Program-made: the position numbers and the translations under genes | Notes under the pieces: model-generated | What the model was told of the DNA's origin: nothing | The model's input: the letters and a program-made list of their open reading frames with translations, nothing else | Database searches by the model: none | NCBI RefSeq assembly: GCF_014692875.1 | Contig: NZ_CP061171.1 | Location: 248,001-312,000, forward strand | Source: Pedobacter riviphilus | GTDB lineage: Bacteria; Bacteroidota; Bacteroidia; Sphingobacteriales; Sphingobacteriaceae | Length of the DNA stretch: 64,000 nt | Direction of reading: 5' to 3' | In this document: piece by piece, positions 17,326 to 26,532 of the stretch | How the letters are laid out: each line of letters opens with the position of its first letter | How positions within the stretch are numbered: the stretch's first letter is position 1

Positions 17326-19386
17326 ATGAAAACAAACTATAGGTTAAAACTTTACGTTGCCATATTGGCAATCTTGATGCTTTCGTGCAAAAGGGAAACT
17401 CCTGTGGATAAAGGGGTTGGTGCGAATGCAAGGGCGGTTACTGCTATCCGTACTTTTTATGTCTCATCATCAACCGGGAACGACAATAATACGGGGAGAA
17501 CACCAGAAGATCCTTTTAAATCAGTCAAAAAAATTTCAGGCATGACTTTTTCTCCTGGTGATGCCATTTTATTTAAAGCTGGCGATACCTGGAGCGGTGA
17601 TACAGTACTCCTGAGGCCCAAAGGCTCGGGAACTGTAAGCAATCCGATCGTTATTGACAGGTACGGAACCGGCCCGGCCCCGATATTAAGCATTACCCAA
17701 TTTCAAAACACTACGGGGGGTGTTTTTGGGGTTGTAATGTTAAGCAATCAATCAAATTGGCAAATTAACAACCTATCAATAATCGCTAATAACGCCAATC
17801 CGTTAAGCTATAGCGGTGATAATACAAGCCATGCATCAATTGCTGGTATTTATGTTAAAAACAGCCCTTCTTCCGCTATGCAATCCAATATTTCTATTAC
17901 GCACTGTGCTGTGAAGAGTTTTAGAAATAACAATAATATTTATACACAGGCAGTATTGGGGATTGGGTTTGAAGGTTCCTTTACCAATATTGTTGTTGAT
18001 AGCAATACAATTGATAGCTGTTTGGCTGGTATCCACTCAAATACACATCTACATTTTATAAACCCATCCAATCCTAATTATGCATCTACAAATATAACCT
18101 TTAAAAACAACCTATTGAGGGATGTATGGGGAAATGGGATCGTAATTGGCAGTATAACCAACGGTCTGATTGAAAGAAACAGGGTAATTAGAACTTCATG
18201 GGGTAATGGCGCTTGTATATGGCTAACACGTAGTACTAATTCAATAGTACAATATAATGAAGTAAGTGATCAATCGGGTGGAAGTCAGGACGGAACAGCC
18301 TTTGACGATGATGATGATATAGGTGCTTCAAATGGAGATATTTTCCAGTATAATTATTCACATAACAATGCACATGGCTTTATGTTATTAATGCCAGCTG
18401 CAAATAATGTTACTGTACGTTATAATATTAGTGTAAACGATGGTGGCAGTAGCGGTGTTACAAAACGGTTATTTGCGTTATCACCAAGCAATAATAACGG
18501 GCTTAAAATATATAATAACATCTTCTACATTGGCCAGGGCATTTCAACACGGATCTTGGGTTCTTACGGAGGCTCTTCTTCTGGTTGGGCAATAAAATTC
18601 TATAACAACATATTCTTTTTGGATGGGGGATCGCTAACTGCATTTAGTGAAGCACCAATTAGTCAGTCGAGTGAATTTAAAAACAATTGCTTCTATCCGG
18701 CTGCGAGTTTTTCTTCCGCTACTAATTATTTTTCTCCACAGGTTAATGCAATTACATCAAATCCACTTTTTGCTGCAGGAAGCAACTTTGGGGCTACATT
18801 ATTAAATGCAGCCAGTAATAATGTTGATTTTGCCGCTGCAATAGCCGCTTTCAAATTGCAGGCCGCTTCGCCATGTATCAATAATGGATTTTCATTTGCT
18901 AATAATGCAACCCTTGATTTTGCCAATACCAATATAACCGGCCAAACCCCAACCGTTGGAGCGATCTGGCCTGTTGGCGTTACCGCTCCTAGTTATTACG
19001 TTATTATTAACAGGAATACAGGGAAACTGATTAATCTTCAAAACAACACCGGTAAAGTAGAATGTACCCAAATTAGTGCTGATTCTACATCCGCGCAATG
19101 GTCTCAGGAACTGCATAATGGTTACACCCGTTTTAAAAACCGTAAAACAGGAAAATACATGGAAGAGGAGAACAAACTAGGATATGAAGAATACAATGTT
19201 CTGGTTGCCCCTGATCAATGGAGCTGCGATTTTTCTTTAGTTGCAAATGGTAGCTACACCCGGTTACAAAACCGCTATACAGGTAAACTTCTAAATACCC
19301 AGCAGAATTTAGGATATGTGGAGACTACAGCTTCATTGCCAACTGGTTATTGGAGTGCAGATTGGAGTATCGTTAAACGCCCATAA
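17326..19386 (+). CDS. Right-handed beta-helix lipoprotein with C-terminal ricin-type domain
   Basis: 686 residues. A lipoprotein signal (ILAILMLSCKR, Cys21) precedes a parallel beta-helix of the pectin-lyase fold. Its start is the typical TFYVSSSTGNDNNTGRTPEDP, and the rungs are Asn-rich (NNIYTQAVLGIGFEG, NITFKNNLLRDVWGNGIVIG). About residues 555-686 contain two QxW-like repeats of a beta-trefoil (YYVIINRNTGKLINLQNN; RLQNRYTGKLLNTQQNLGY). The fold suits a polysaccharide lyase or glycan-processing enzyme with a carbohydrate-binding module; no catalytic residues can be assigned. It is 156 bases after the VCBS gene, and a terminator hairpin follows. Confidence 0.78.
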   Translation: MKTNYRLKLYVAILAILMLSCKRETPVDKGVGANARAVTAIRTFYVSSSTGNDNNTGRTPEDPFKSVKKISGMTFSPGDAILFKAGDTWSGDTVLLRPKGSGTVSNPIVIDRYGTGPAPILSITQFQNTTGGVFGVVMLSNQSNWQINNLSIIANNANPLSYSGDNTSHASIAGIYVKNSPSSAMQSNISITHCAVKSFRNNNNIYTQAVLGIGFEGSFTNIVVDSNTIDSCLAGIHSNTHLHFINPSNPNYASTNITFKNNLLRDVWGNGIVIGSITNGLIERNRVIRTSWGNGACIWLTRSTNSIVQYNEVSDQSGGSQDGTAFDDDDDIGASNGDIFQYNYSHNNAHGFMLLMPAANNVTVRYNISVNDGGSSGVTKRLFALSPSNNNGLKIYNNIFYIGQGISTRILGSYGGSSSGWAIKFYNNIFFLDGGSLTAFSEAPISQSSEFKNNCFYPAASFSSATNYFSPQVNAITSNPLFAAGSNFGATLLNAASNNVDFAAAIAAFKLQAASPCINNGFSFANNATLDFANTNITGQTPTVGAIWPVGVTAPSYYVIINRNTGKLINLQNNTGKVECTQISADSTSAQWSQELHNGYTRFKNRKTGKYMEEENKLGYEEYNVLVAPDQWSCDFSLVANGSYTRLQNRYTGKLLNTQQNLGYVETTASLPTGYWSADWSIVKRP

Positions 19387-19417
19387 TCTGCAAGTGGTTG
19401 TTTATATTTCTTAGAGC

Positions 19418-19455
19418 TAACCGTGCTTCAAGCAATTGAAGCATGGTTATGTTTT
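19418..19455 (+). terminator. Terminator hairpin ending the first PUL
   Basis: TAACCGTGCTTCAA (19418-19431) pairs with TTGAAGCATGGTTA (19436-19449), 14 pairs including one G-T, with a 4-base loop GCAA, followed by TGTTTTA. It lies 32 bases after the beta-helix gene. Confidence 0.75.
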
Positions 19456-19615
19456 ATCATTTAAGTATCTAACCACTTGCCTACATCGCGGTGTAATTGT
19501 TTGTGGAGTGCTGTTGAGGGGAATTACACAATTGGAAATGAGTAAGACGAGTACAGACAGGGAAAATAAGGAGCGTAATGTGAGAGCTAATTTTCCGAAA
19601 CAGTAATGAGGGCTT

Positions 19616-19972
19616 TTACGATCTAAAAATTGTCTCTCTATAATGAATTCCCCATTTTGCCATTTCTGTAACTATTTTATTTAGGCTTTTTCCATATTCG
19701 GTAAGTTCATATTCAACTGTGATGGGCATAGTGTCCAAAACAGTTCGTTTAACAAGCTGATTTGCCTCTAAGTCTTTTAATTCTTTAGATAAAACTTTTG
19801 GCGCAATGTCTTCTATATGACGAACTAAATCCATGAACCGTATTTTGGGATTGTAAAATAAGGCAACTACGATAACTTTTTTCCATTTTCCACTTAATAG
19901 GTCTTGCGTATCCTTAACACCCTGGATCTGTAAACGGCAGTAATCTGAAATCTCTATTTTCTGTTTTTTCAT
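19616..19972 (-). CDS. HxlR-family winged-helix transcriptional regulator
   Basis: 118 residues with the HxlR pattern: LLSGKWKKVIVVALFYNPKIRFMDL (helices 1-2), IAPKVLSKELKDLEANQLVKRT (recognition helix and wing) and VEYELTEYGKSLNKIVTEMAKWG (C-terminal dimer helix). The usual N-terminal cysteine is present at position 12 (SDYCRLQ). Such proteins sense reactive electrophiles or oxidants and often repress a divergent oxidoreductase. The divergent gene here is a truncated oxidoreductase, so its original target may be lost. Confidence 0.9.
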   Translation of the reverse strand: MKKQKIEISDYCRLQIQGVKDTQDLLSGKWKKVIVVALFYNPKIRFMDLVRHIEDIAPKVLSKELKDLEANQLVKRTVLDTMPITVEYELTEYGKSLNKIVTEMAKWGIHYRETIFRS

Positions 19973-20020
19973 ATAACCAATTTACAAATTAATTACTAAA
20001 CCGCCTACTGCTTACTTAAT

Positions 20021-20043
20021 GGTAACCGCTTACCAAAAGGTAA
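20021..20043. promoter_or_regulatory. Probable HxlR operator
   Basis: GGTAA (20021-20025), TTACC (20030-20034) and GGTAA (20039-20043) form two overlapping inverted repeats with 4-base spacers. They lie between the divergent hxlR gene and the oxidoreductase remnant. Symmetric half-sites in such a gap are what autoregulated HxlR proteins bind; assignment to this protein is inference. Confidence 0.55.
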
Positions 20044-20071
20044 AAATCATTATTAACATGATGTAATCCCT

Positions 20072-20079
20072 TATTTTTG
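20072..20079 (+). promoter_or_regulatory. Bacteroidota -7 promoter element
   Basis: TATTTTTG matches TAnnTTTG, lies 27 bases upstream of the truncated oxidoreductase ORF and is just downstream of the GGTAA/TTACC dyads. It would be blocked by a repressor bound there. Confidence 0.4.
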
Positions 20080-20105
20080 TATAAATAAATTTAAATGCAG
20101 ATCAA

Positions 20106-20255
20106 GTGAAAATAGCAATAATAGGATCAACAGGCTTTGTTGGTTTAGCCTTCACTGAGGAATTGGTCAATCGTAGTCAGAATATCATCGGTATTTCACG
20201 GGATATAGAAAATTCAGGCAAAAATAATCTGATTGATGCGCAGATGGCTATATAG
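20106..20255 (+). pseudogene. N-terminal remnant of an NAD(P)-binding oxidoreductase (NmrA/SDR-like)
   Basis: A GTG-started ORF of 49 residues, MKIAIIGSTGFVGLAFTEEL then VNRSQNIIGISRD. It carries the Rossmann motif GxTGFVG typical of NAD(P)H-binding proteins that are normally over 200 residues. The reading frame stops at 20253-20255, and the isochorismatase-like gene starts 65 bases later, so the rest of the gene is absent, not merely frameshifted. It is divergent from an HxlR regulator, a common pairing for this family. Most likely a deletion relic. Confidence 0.65.
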
Positions 20256-20319
20256 TAAGCTTGGCTCATGTTCACTATTTTCTTAAAAAAAACATTTACT
20301 CTTTTTCAATATATTTCAA

Positions 20320-20889
20320 ATGAATAACGTAAAAAAAATAGATCTAGACAATGTTATCATTGTTTTGGCAGATTTGCAGCCTGAAATCATTCTTGCTGCC
20401 AATAAAACAATCGCTGAGGAAAGTCTCCGGAAAGCGGTATCAGTATTAATTGAAGGAGCGGATATTCTTAATATTCCTGTTTTCCTGTCAGGTGTTGCAC
20501 TTAAGGCAGGTGTTTCTCCAAGTCCTATCGAGGAATTGAGTAAGTATACAATGGTAGTCCGCTCAACTGCAGGCATTTTTGAAGATGACTCAAATCTAAA
20601 AGTTATAAAAAAGTACAAAAGATCTTCAATTGTACTAGGTGGCGTGGCAACAGAATTGGCGGTAATTCAGGCCGCTCTTGGTGCGCTAAGAAACAGCTAC
20701 AATGTATTTTTATTAACAGATATTTGTGGTGGCTTGAGTGACAGGACTGAACAGGCAGCATTTCGTCAACTTGAAAAAGAAGGCGTAATACTTTCAAGCG
20801 TGCCCGCATTTTTAAGTAGCCTGATGCCTCAAATTAACGACGTGCAAACTAAATCACTCTTTGCCACGCTTGCTCGATTTTTAGGTTAA
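20320..20889 (+). CDS. Isochorismatase-fold protein lacking the catalytic cysteine
   Basis: 189 residues with the cysteine-hydrolase (isochorismatase/nicotinamidase-like) fold: VIIVLADLQPEIILAA with Asp18, a VLIEGADILNIPVFLSG strand-helix unit, and IVLGGVATELAVIQAALGAL. In active members the last segment reads GVxTExCV. Here Ala114 replaces the cysteine, so classical amidase chemistry is unlikely. It may be a non-catalytic or alternative-chemistry member. The gene follows the oxidoreductase remnant and may once have been under HxlR control. Confidence 0.78.
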   Translation: MNNVKKIDLDNVIIVLADLQPEIILAANKTIAEESLRKAVSVLIEGADILNIPVFLSGVALKAGVSPSPIEELSKYTMVVRSTAGIFEDDSNLKVIKKYKRSSIVLGGVATELAVIQAALGALRNSYNVFLLTDICGGLSDRTEQAAFRQLEKEGVILSSVPAFLSSLMPQINDVQTKSLFATLARFLG

Positions 20890-21182
20890 AGAGATCAATG
20901 CTTATTGGAATAGTAAAATTATTTGGCTTGATTCGAGAAAATGTTCCACTTTCTTAATCATCACTCCAGTAAAGAAAGGATATTGATGGCAATTACGAGG
21001 TTTAAACCAGAGTGATCAACGGTTTAATTGAATTTTTGAGAACTTCAGGATGCTTTGTAAAAAAGATATTAAATAAGTCGGCTATTGTATCTGAATAATC
21101 ATTTTAAACTGTTATGTGGGTGAATTAAAAAAATATCCACGAAATAACTGTAAAAAAATGTTAGTTTCGTTTTTCAGTACAA

Positions 21183-21761
21183 ATGTCGATTTACCAAATA
21201 TCGGGTCAAGATGAGCTAATCTCAAGATTAAGAGATGGGGATGAGCTGGCATTTAGTGAAATCTACAATCTATATTGGAAACAGCTTTACCGAACAGCTT
21301 TTACTATTCTGCGCGATGAAGAAGGTGCATCTGATGCATTACAGGAAATGTTCCTGCATTTATGGCGACGTAGAAAGGAATTGAATATTGTATCCTTAAA
21401 GGCATATCTCCACCAATCAGTTAGGCTAACAGTATTAAAGGCTATCCGTTCACAAAAGGTAGATGCCGGTTTTTATAAACGGCTGGCAGAGATTACTACA
21501 GAAATTATAGAAGAAGACCCTATGATTTTTAAAGACCACTTGCATTTGCTACAGCGATTGATAGATAGTTTACCCGCCGATTGCAGGCAGATTTTTCTGA
21601 TGAGTAGAGAAGAGCAGATGTCATACAAGCAGATTGCAGGCAAGCTGGAGATTTCAGTAAAAACGGTTGAGAAAAAAATGTCGAAATCGTTAAAACTCAT
21701 CCGTGAAGGTTTAAGCATAGAAATGTGCGTTTGTATAATCGTTTCCTATACCTTTATTTAG
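21183..21761 (+). CDS. ECF sigma-70 factor (PUL type)
   Basis: 192 residues. Region 2 is FSEIYNLYWKQLYRTAFTIL and DEEGASDALQEMFLHLW (about 22-70). Region 4 is LPADCRQIFLMSREEQMSYK and QIAGKLEISVKTVEKKMSKS (about 130-180). It is the first gene of a sigma-FecR-SusC-SusD series, the standard trans-envelope signalling arrangement. It should direct RNA polymerase to the PUL promoter once FecR (21862) releases it. The start ATG is at 21183; 293 bases upstream hold no gene. Confidence 0.92.
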   Translation: MSIYQISGQDELISRLRDGDELAFSEIYNLYWKQLYRTAFTILRDEEGASDALQEMFLHLWRRRKELNIVSLKAYLHQSVRLTVLKAIRSQKVDAGFYKRLAEITTEIIEEDPMIFKDHLHLLQRLIDSLPADCRQIFLMSREEQMSYKQIAGKLEISVKTVEKKMSKSLKLIREGLSIEMCVCIIVSYTFI

Positions 21762-21861
21762 ATTTTATCGTATTGTATATCAGGTTTTTATGATTTTCTT
21801 TTAAAGAAAAGTCATTTTGCCATAGGGTCGCGTGTCTTTTTTGGAACATAATATTAAGACC

Positions 21862-23037
21862 ATGGAAAAAAAACAATTCTTATCTCTTATCGATACTTAT
21901 ATAAACGGCGAAGCAAGCGAAAATGAAAAGCGCCTGGTTGAAGCGTACTATTCCAGATTAAGCAAGCCTGCTATTGAAAGCATTGAAACGCAAGATGAAG
22001 AACTTTTTAAAAATGTTTTGTTAAACCGGCTCTTAACGCAGATAAGAGCAGAGTCTGAGACAGAACAAACAGCCAGCCTAAGGCTTAAGAAACACATTAA
22101 TTTATGGTGGATAAGTGTCGCTGCTATATTACTCATCTGTTTCAGCTTAGGGATATTGTTTTTTAGGGACGGGAAGAGCATCAGTAAGGGATCTGTTGAT
22201 TATGCGCAACTGATTGAGCCAGGAGGAAATAAGGCAGTTTTAACATTAAGTAACGGATCAAAAGTTGTTTTAGACGGTAAGTCCAATACTGATATTGCAG
22301 AAAAAAATGGTATAAAAATCAAAAAGAAAGAAAACGGGCTTTTGGAATATGTTCAGCTAAGCGCTCCCGTTACCGATAATCAATACTCAGCCCTATTTAA
22401 CACTATTGAAACCCCAAAAGGCGGCCAATACCGGATTGTTCTTAATGATGGCACTATTGTGTGGCTTAATGCTGCTTCCTATTTACGCTATCCTTTGCAG
22501 TTTAATGGTGCAGAGCGAAAGGTAGAGTTGGCTGGCGAAGGATATTTTGAAGTTGCGCATAATGCAGCTAAACCATTTATCGTGGTAACTGCTAAGCAGG
22601 AGGTTCAGGTGCTGGGTACACATTTCAATATTGGTGCCTATACCGATGAAAGTGTGATTAAAACCACCCTACTTGATGGCAGCGTAAAAGTAATCAACAA
22701 ACAAGGGAAAAAAGAAACTGGGCAGAAGTATCTGAAACCCGGAGAACAATCTGTTCTAATGGACGGTTCCTGGTCGGTAAGGGAGGTAGATGCGGCCGCC
22801 CAGATAGACTGGAAAAATGGGCGTTTTATTTTTAAAGATGAAGATCTAAAAAGTGTGATGCGTAAGTTGGCCCGCTGGTACGATATTGAAGTGGATTATG
22901 CCGGTTCAATGGAAAACCTGAGCTTTAGCGGGAAGATTTCTAGATCAAAAACCCTTAAAGAAGTTTTAAGGATATTAACACGTACCAATGATGTAACCTT
23001 TAAAGTAAAAGAAAGGAGGATTACAGTTATGCCATAA
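21862..23037 (+). CDS. FecR-family anti-sigma factor / transducer
   Basis: 391 residues from ATG 21862 (MEKKQFLSLIDTYINGEASE); the ATG at 21832 would add ten residues. The membrane helix is LWWISVAAILLICFSLGILF (about 85-105). The FecR domain contains ETPKGGQYRIVLNDGTIVWL, LAGEGYFEV and VLGTHFNIGAYTDE. The C-terminal domain is ENLSFSGKISRSKTLKEVLR. It pairs with the sigma gene 100 bases upstream and the STN-SusC gene downstream. Confidence 0.94.
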   Translation: MEKKQFLSLIDTYINGEASENEKRLVEAYYSRLSKPAIESIETQDEELFKNVLLNRLLTQIRAESETEQTASLRLKKHINLWWISVAAILLICFSLGILFFRDGKSISKGSVDYAQLIEPGGNKAVLTLSNGSKVVLDGKSNTDIAEKNGIKIKKKENGLLEYVQLSAPVTDNQYSALFNTIETPKGGQYRIVLNDGTIVWLNAASYLRYPLQFNGAERKVELAGEGYFEVAHNAAKPFIVVTAKQEVQVLGTHFNIGAYTDESVIKTTLLDGSVKVINKQGKKETGQKYLKPGEQSVLMDGSWSVREVDAAAQIDWKNGRFIFKDEDLKSVMRKLARWYDIEVDYAGSMENLSFSGKISRSKTLKEVLRILTRTNDVTFKVKERRITVMP

Positions 23038-23063
23038 TTTTACATGGGATAGGCTGTATAAAG

Positions 23064-23088
23064 CCGGAAGTGCTGGAGACACTCCCGG
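23064..23088 (+). promoter_or_regulatory. Hairpin in the second fecR-susC gap
   Basis: CCGGAAGTG (23064-23072) pairs with CACTCCCGG (23080-23088) with one mismatch and a 7-base loop. An overlapping GGCT/AGCC pair (23052-23065) offers an alternative fold. Its position between fecR and susC parallels the hairpins at 10411-10470. Confidence 0.45.
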
Positions 23089-23190
23089 AGATCATTCAGT
23101 TTGCCTGCTCAACAACATTTTTCAAAATAATATCAACCAAACACGATGGTCCGGCAGCGGAGCATTTAACAACCTAAACTATTCAAATGT

Positions 23191-26100
23191 ATGAAATTTT
23201 ATGATTTTAAATCGTACAGGATTCCCTGTGCGAAAAATAAAGTCCTGCTAACCATGAAACTTACCGTTTTCCTACTCTTTGCCCTGGTTTTCCAGGTATG
23301 TGCAGCTGGCTTTGCACAGAATAAGATTACCCTTTCAGAAAAGAATATTTCTTTGGAGCAAGTATTAGACAAAATTAGTCAACAAAGCGGCTTAGATATT
23401 TTTTATAATGCTAACCGGATAAAAAAGATAAACAATATTACCATTAATGTTAAAGATGCCCCCTTATCTACCGTTTTAGACAAATGTTTTGCCAATCAGC
23501 CCTTAACTTACAGCATCGAGGCTTCTACTATTGTAATAACAGACCGTAATGAGGCCAAACCCAACAACGTTAAGCATTTGTTTGCCGATATTCGGGGGCG
23601 TGTTGTAGATGAGGCCGGAGCAGGGCTTCCGGGAGCAACTATTAAGGTAAAAGGTACTACAACCGTAACATTGAGTGGCGATAACGGAGATTTTCTGCTT
23701 AAAAATGTTCAGGATGGAGCTATTTTACAGGTTTCATTTGTCAGTTATCAAACCCAGGAAATTAAGGCCAACCTAAAAGCAGAAATGCTAATCCAGCTAA
23801 TTGCAGAGGCTGGGAGCTTAAATGAGGTAGTAGTTTCTGGTTTTGGCCAGACACAGAAAAAGGTTAGTGTAACTGCGGCAATATCTACCGTTCAGACAAA
23901 GGAGCTTAAGCAGAGCCCTGTTTCCAATTTGAGCAATGCGCTGGCGGGCCGTTTACCAGGGCTTACCACAATTCAATCGTCAGGTGTTCCAGGAGGAGAT
24001 GCTTCAACCATCTATATTCGAGGTATTGGTACCTATGGAGCAAGCAAAAGTCCTTTAATTGTTATTGATGGACTAACCAGGGGAGACGTCAACTTTGGAG
24101 ATATCGATGTAAATGAGGTGGCTTCTATTAGTATCTTAAAAGATGCTGCTGCAACATCATTATATGGTATACAAGGTGCAAATGGGGTGATTTTAGTTAC
24201 AACTAAACGCGGAAAGATTGGGAAGACAAATATCCAGTTTAACGGACAATATGGTATCCAAACGCCACAGCGCATCCCAGAGCGCTTCAGCAGCTTTCAA
24301 AAAGCTACTTTGGATAACCAAGGGTCTGCTAATGACGGAAGCAATCCAATATGGACCCCCAAGGAAATAGAACTGTTCGGAAACCAATCAGATCCATATA
24401 CCTATCCCGATGTTAATTGGTATGATGTAATTTTTGAGCGCAATACCCCGCAACAACAATATAATGCCAATATGAGTGGTGGGAATAGCAGTGTGAAATA
24501 TTTTGTCTCTTTAGGATACCTAAATCAAGGAACATTGTTTAAAGGGGCAAAAGACAATAAATATGGCATCTCGCAGAAATATGATCGCTATAATTTTAGG
24601 TCAAATATTGACATTACTGCAACTGATATGATGACTGTCCGTTTAGACCTTGCTTCAAGAATTGAACAAAGGACAGGCCCGGGACCTGGCTATGAATCAA
24701 TTTTTAGCGATGTAGCCCTGATGCAGAATTATACAACACCGATATATAATCCAAACGGTACTTTCGGCGCAGGCCGTATAAACTCAGTTTCCGTAAGAAA
24801 TCCTCTGGGCTCCCTGTTACAGAGTGGCTATTATGACAATTTTTGGAACAGTACCAATGGCACGATAGAGGTAAACCATAAGCTGGAGTTTATTACCAAA
24901 GGATTGAATATTAAAGGATTGTATACCTTCGAGAATTTTGGTGCGATTAACTATGGACAGGATCAAAAATTTACGGCCTTCCGTTACCGTAAAGATCCGG
25001 TAAGTGGTGTAGAAACCTACACACCATTTTCTACAGAAACGTCCCTTACAAAATCTTCAAGTACTTCTGCTACACGTTATTATTCATATAATGTACAGTT
25101 AAATTATGACCGGTCATTCGGCAGTCATGCTGTCTCCGGTCTGGCATTATTTAACAGAAATTATACCTCGGTTACCGGTGACCTGCCAAGGGCCTATGAA
25201 GGTTTTGTTGGACGGGTATCTTATAATTATGATTCCAGATATTTTGCAGACTTCAATGTGGGGTATAATGGATCAGAAAATTTCCCTAAAGGTAAACGTT
25301 ATGGCTTTTTCCCTGCCGTATCTGCAGGCTGGGTAATTTCAAGCGAACCATGGTACAACAGTAAAGCTATGAATTACTTAAAACTCCGCGGATCATTCGG
25401 CTATGTGGGTAACGATAATATTGGTGGTTCCAGATGGTTATTTATATCAGATTATAGCAGGGGTGGAGGTTTTGATTTCGGCTCTCCAAGTCCAAATACA
25501 GCTGGAGGATATAATGTGAACCGCACAGGTAACCCAAACATTACCTGGGAGAAGGCACAAAAATCCAATATTGGTTTAGAAACCGGATTTTTTAATAATG
25601 CGATTAAGTTAGATGTTGACGTTTTTAGAGAAAACAGGACTAACATTCTTACCACACCACAGACTATTCCTACCTATCTTGGTATTGCGGGTTTAGCGGC
25701 AATCAATGTGGGCAAGGTATTGAACCAGGGTTTTGAAGCATCATTAAATTTTAATACCCATGTTAACAAAGTTAATCTTTTTGGCTACATCAACTGGACT
25801 TACAATAAAAACAAGATCATTGCCCGCGATGAGCCGAATCTGGCATACCCTTATCAGGCTTTAACCGGGCTTCCTGTAGGTTACCAGTTGGGTTATATTG
25901 CAGAAGGCTTATTTAAAGATCAGACGGAAATAGATGCTGCTCCAAAGCAAAATTTTGCCGGAAGGGTAATTCCTGGCGATATCCGTTACCGTGATATGAA
26001 TGGAGACCGTATCGTCAATGAGAACGACAGGGTAGCGATACAGGTAAGCAACTTTCCCAACAATACTTTTGGAGCTTCTCTTGGCGCATCATGGAAGGGG

Positions 26101-26511
26101 ATTGATTTGAGTATACTGGTACAGGGAGCCCTAAGTGGTAAAACAAATGTACCTTACCTTGGCCCCGACAGGCTACAGGATGTTTGGACGCCTGCAACGG
26201 CAAGCACCGCAACCTATCCAAGTGTGCATTACAGTTCGGCTGGGGGGCAGAACAATGCTCAATTGAGTACTTTTTTTATCTACAGTTCGGACTACATCAA
26301 AATTAAAAATCTGGAGCTGGGCTATACATTCCCAGCGAGTACACTAGCTAAAGTGAAAATAAATTCGCTCAGGATATTTGCCAACGGGCTGAATCTGGCT
26401 ACCTGGGATAAACTTCCTTACAAAGATTATGATCCTGAGCAAACAGCTAACGGAACTGCCCTTTACCCAACAATGAAAGTATATAATGTTGGTGTATCGA
26501 TGAATTTTTAA
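23191..26511 (+). CDS. SusC/RagA-family TonB-linked outer membrane transporter with STN domain
   Basis: 1106 residues. The signal peptide (MKLTVFLLFALVFQVCAAGFAQ) is preceded by a 22-residue positively charged extension that is common in STN-type SusC proteins. Then come STN (KITLSEKNISLEQVLDKISQ, about 45-110), carboxypeptidase-regulatory-like domain (IRGRVVDEAGAGLPGATIKV, about 130-205), plug (LSNALAGRLPGLTTIQSSG; SPLIVIDGLTRG) and barrel ending in NVGVSMNF. It is the sensor and importer of the second PUL and signals through FecR 21862. The cognate SusD starts 21 bases after its stop. Confidence 0.95.
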   Translation: MKFYDFKSYRIPCAKNKVLLTMKLTVFLLFALVFQVCAAGFAQNKITLSEKNISLEQVLDKISQQSGLDIFYNANRIKKINNITINVKDAPLSTVLDKCFANQPLTYSIEASTIVITDRNEAKPNNVKHLFADIRGRVVDEAGAGLPGATIKVKGTTTVTLSGDNGDFLLKNVQDGAILQVSFVSYQTQEIKANLKAEMLIQLIAEAGSLNEVVVSGFGQTQKKVSVTAAISTVQTKELKQSPVSNLSNALAGRLPGLTTIQSSGVPGGDASTIYIRGIGTYGASKSPLIVIDGLTRGDVNFGDIDVNEVASISILKDAAATSLYGIQGANGVILVTTKRGKIGKTNIQFNGQYGIQTPQRIPERFSSFQKATLDNQGSANDGSNPIWTPKEIELFGNQSDPYTYPDVNWYDVIFERNTPQQQYNANMSGGNSSVKYFVSLGYLNQGTLFKGAKDNKYGISQKYDRYNFRSNIDITATDMMTVRLDLASRIEQRTGPGPGYESIFSDVALMQNYTTPIYNPNGTFGAGRINSVSVRNPLGSLLQSGYYDNFWNSTNGTIEVNHKLEFITKGLNIKGLYTFENFGAINYGQDQKFTAFRYRKDPVSGVETYTPFSTETSLTKSSSTSATRYYSYNVQLNYDRSFGSHAVSGLALFNRNYTSVTGDLPRAYEGFVGRVSYNYDSRYFADFNVGYNGSENFPKGKRYGFFPAVSAGWVISSEPWYNSKAMNYLKLRGSFGYVGNDNIGGSRWLFISDYSRGGGFDFGSPSPNTAGGYNVNRTGNPNITWEKAQKSNIGLETGFFNNAIKLDVDVFRENRTNILTTPQTIPTYLGIAGLAAINVGKVLNQGFEASLNFNTHVNKVNLFGYINWTYNKNKIIARDEPNLAYPYQALTGLPVGYQLGYIAEGLFKDQTEIDAAPKQNFAGRVIPGDIRYRDMNGDRIVNENDRVAIQVSNFPNNTFGASLGASWKGIDLSILVQGALSGKTNVPYLGPDRLQDVWTPATASTATYPSVHYSSAGGQNNAQLSTFFIYSSDYIKIKNLELGYTFPASTLAKVKINSLRIFANGLNLATWDKLPYKDYDPEQTANGTALYPTMKVYNVGVSMNF

Positions 26512-26532
26512 CAGACTTAAATTTTTAAAGTA

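Noticed and set aside
20945..21180. Possible small gene before the first ECF sigma gene
   Set aside because: No sustained reading frame with start and family resemblance on either strand.
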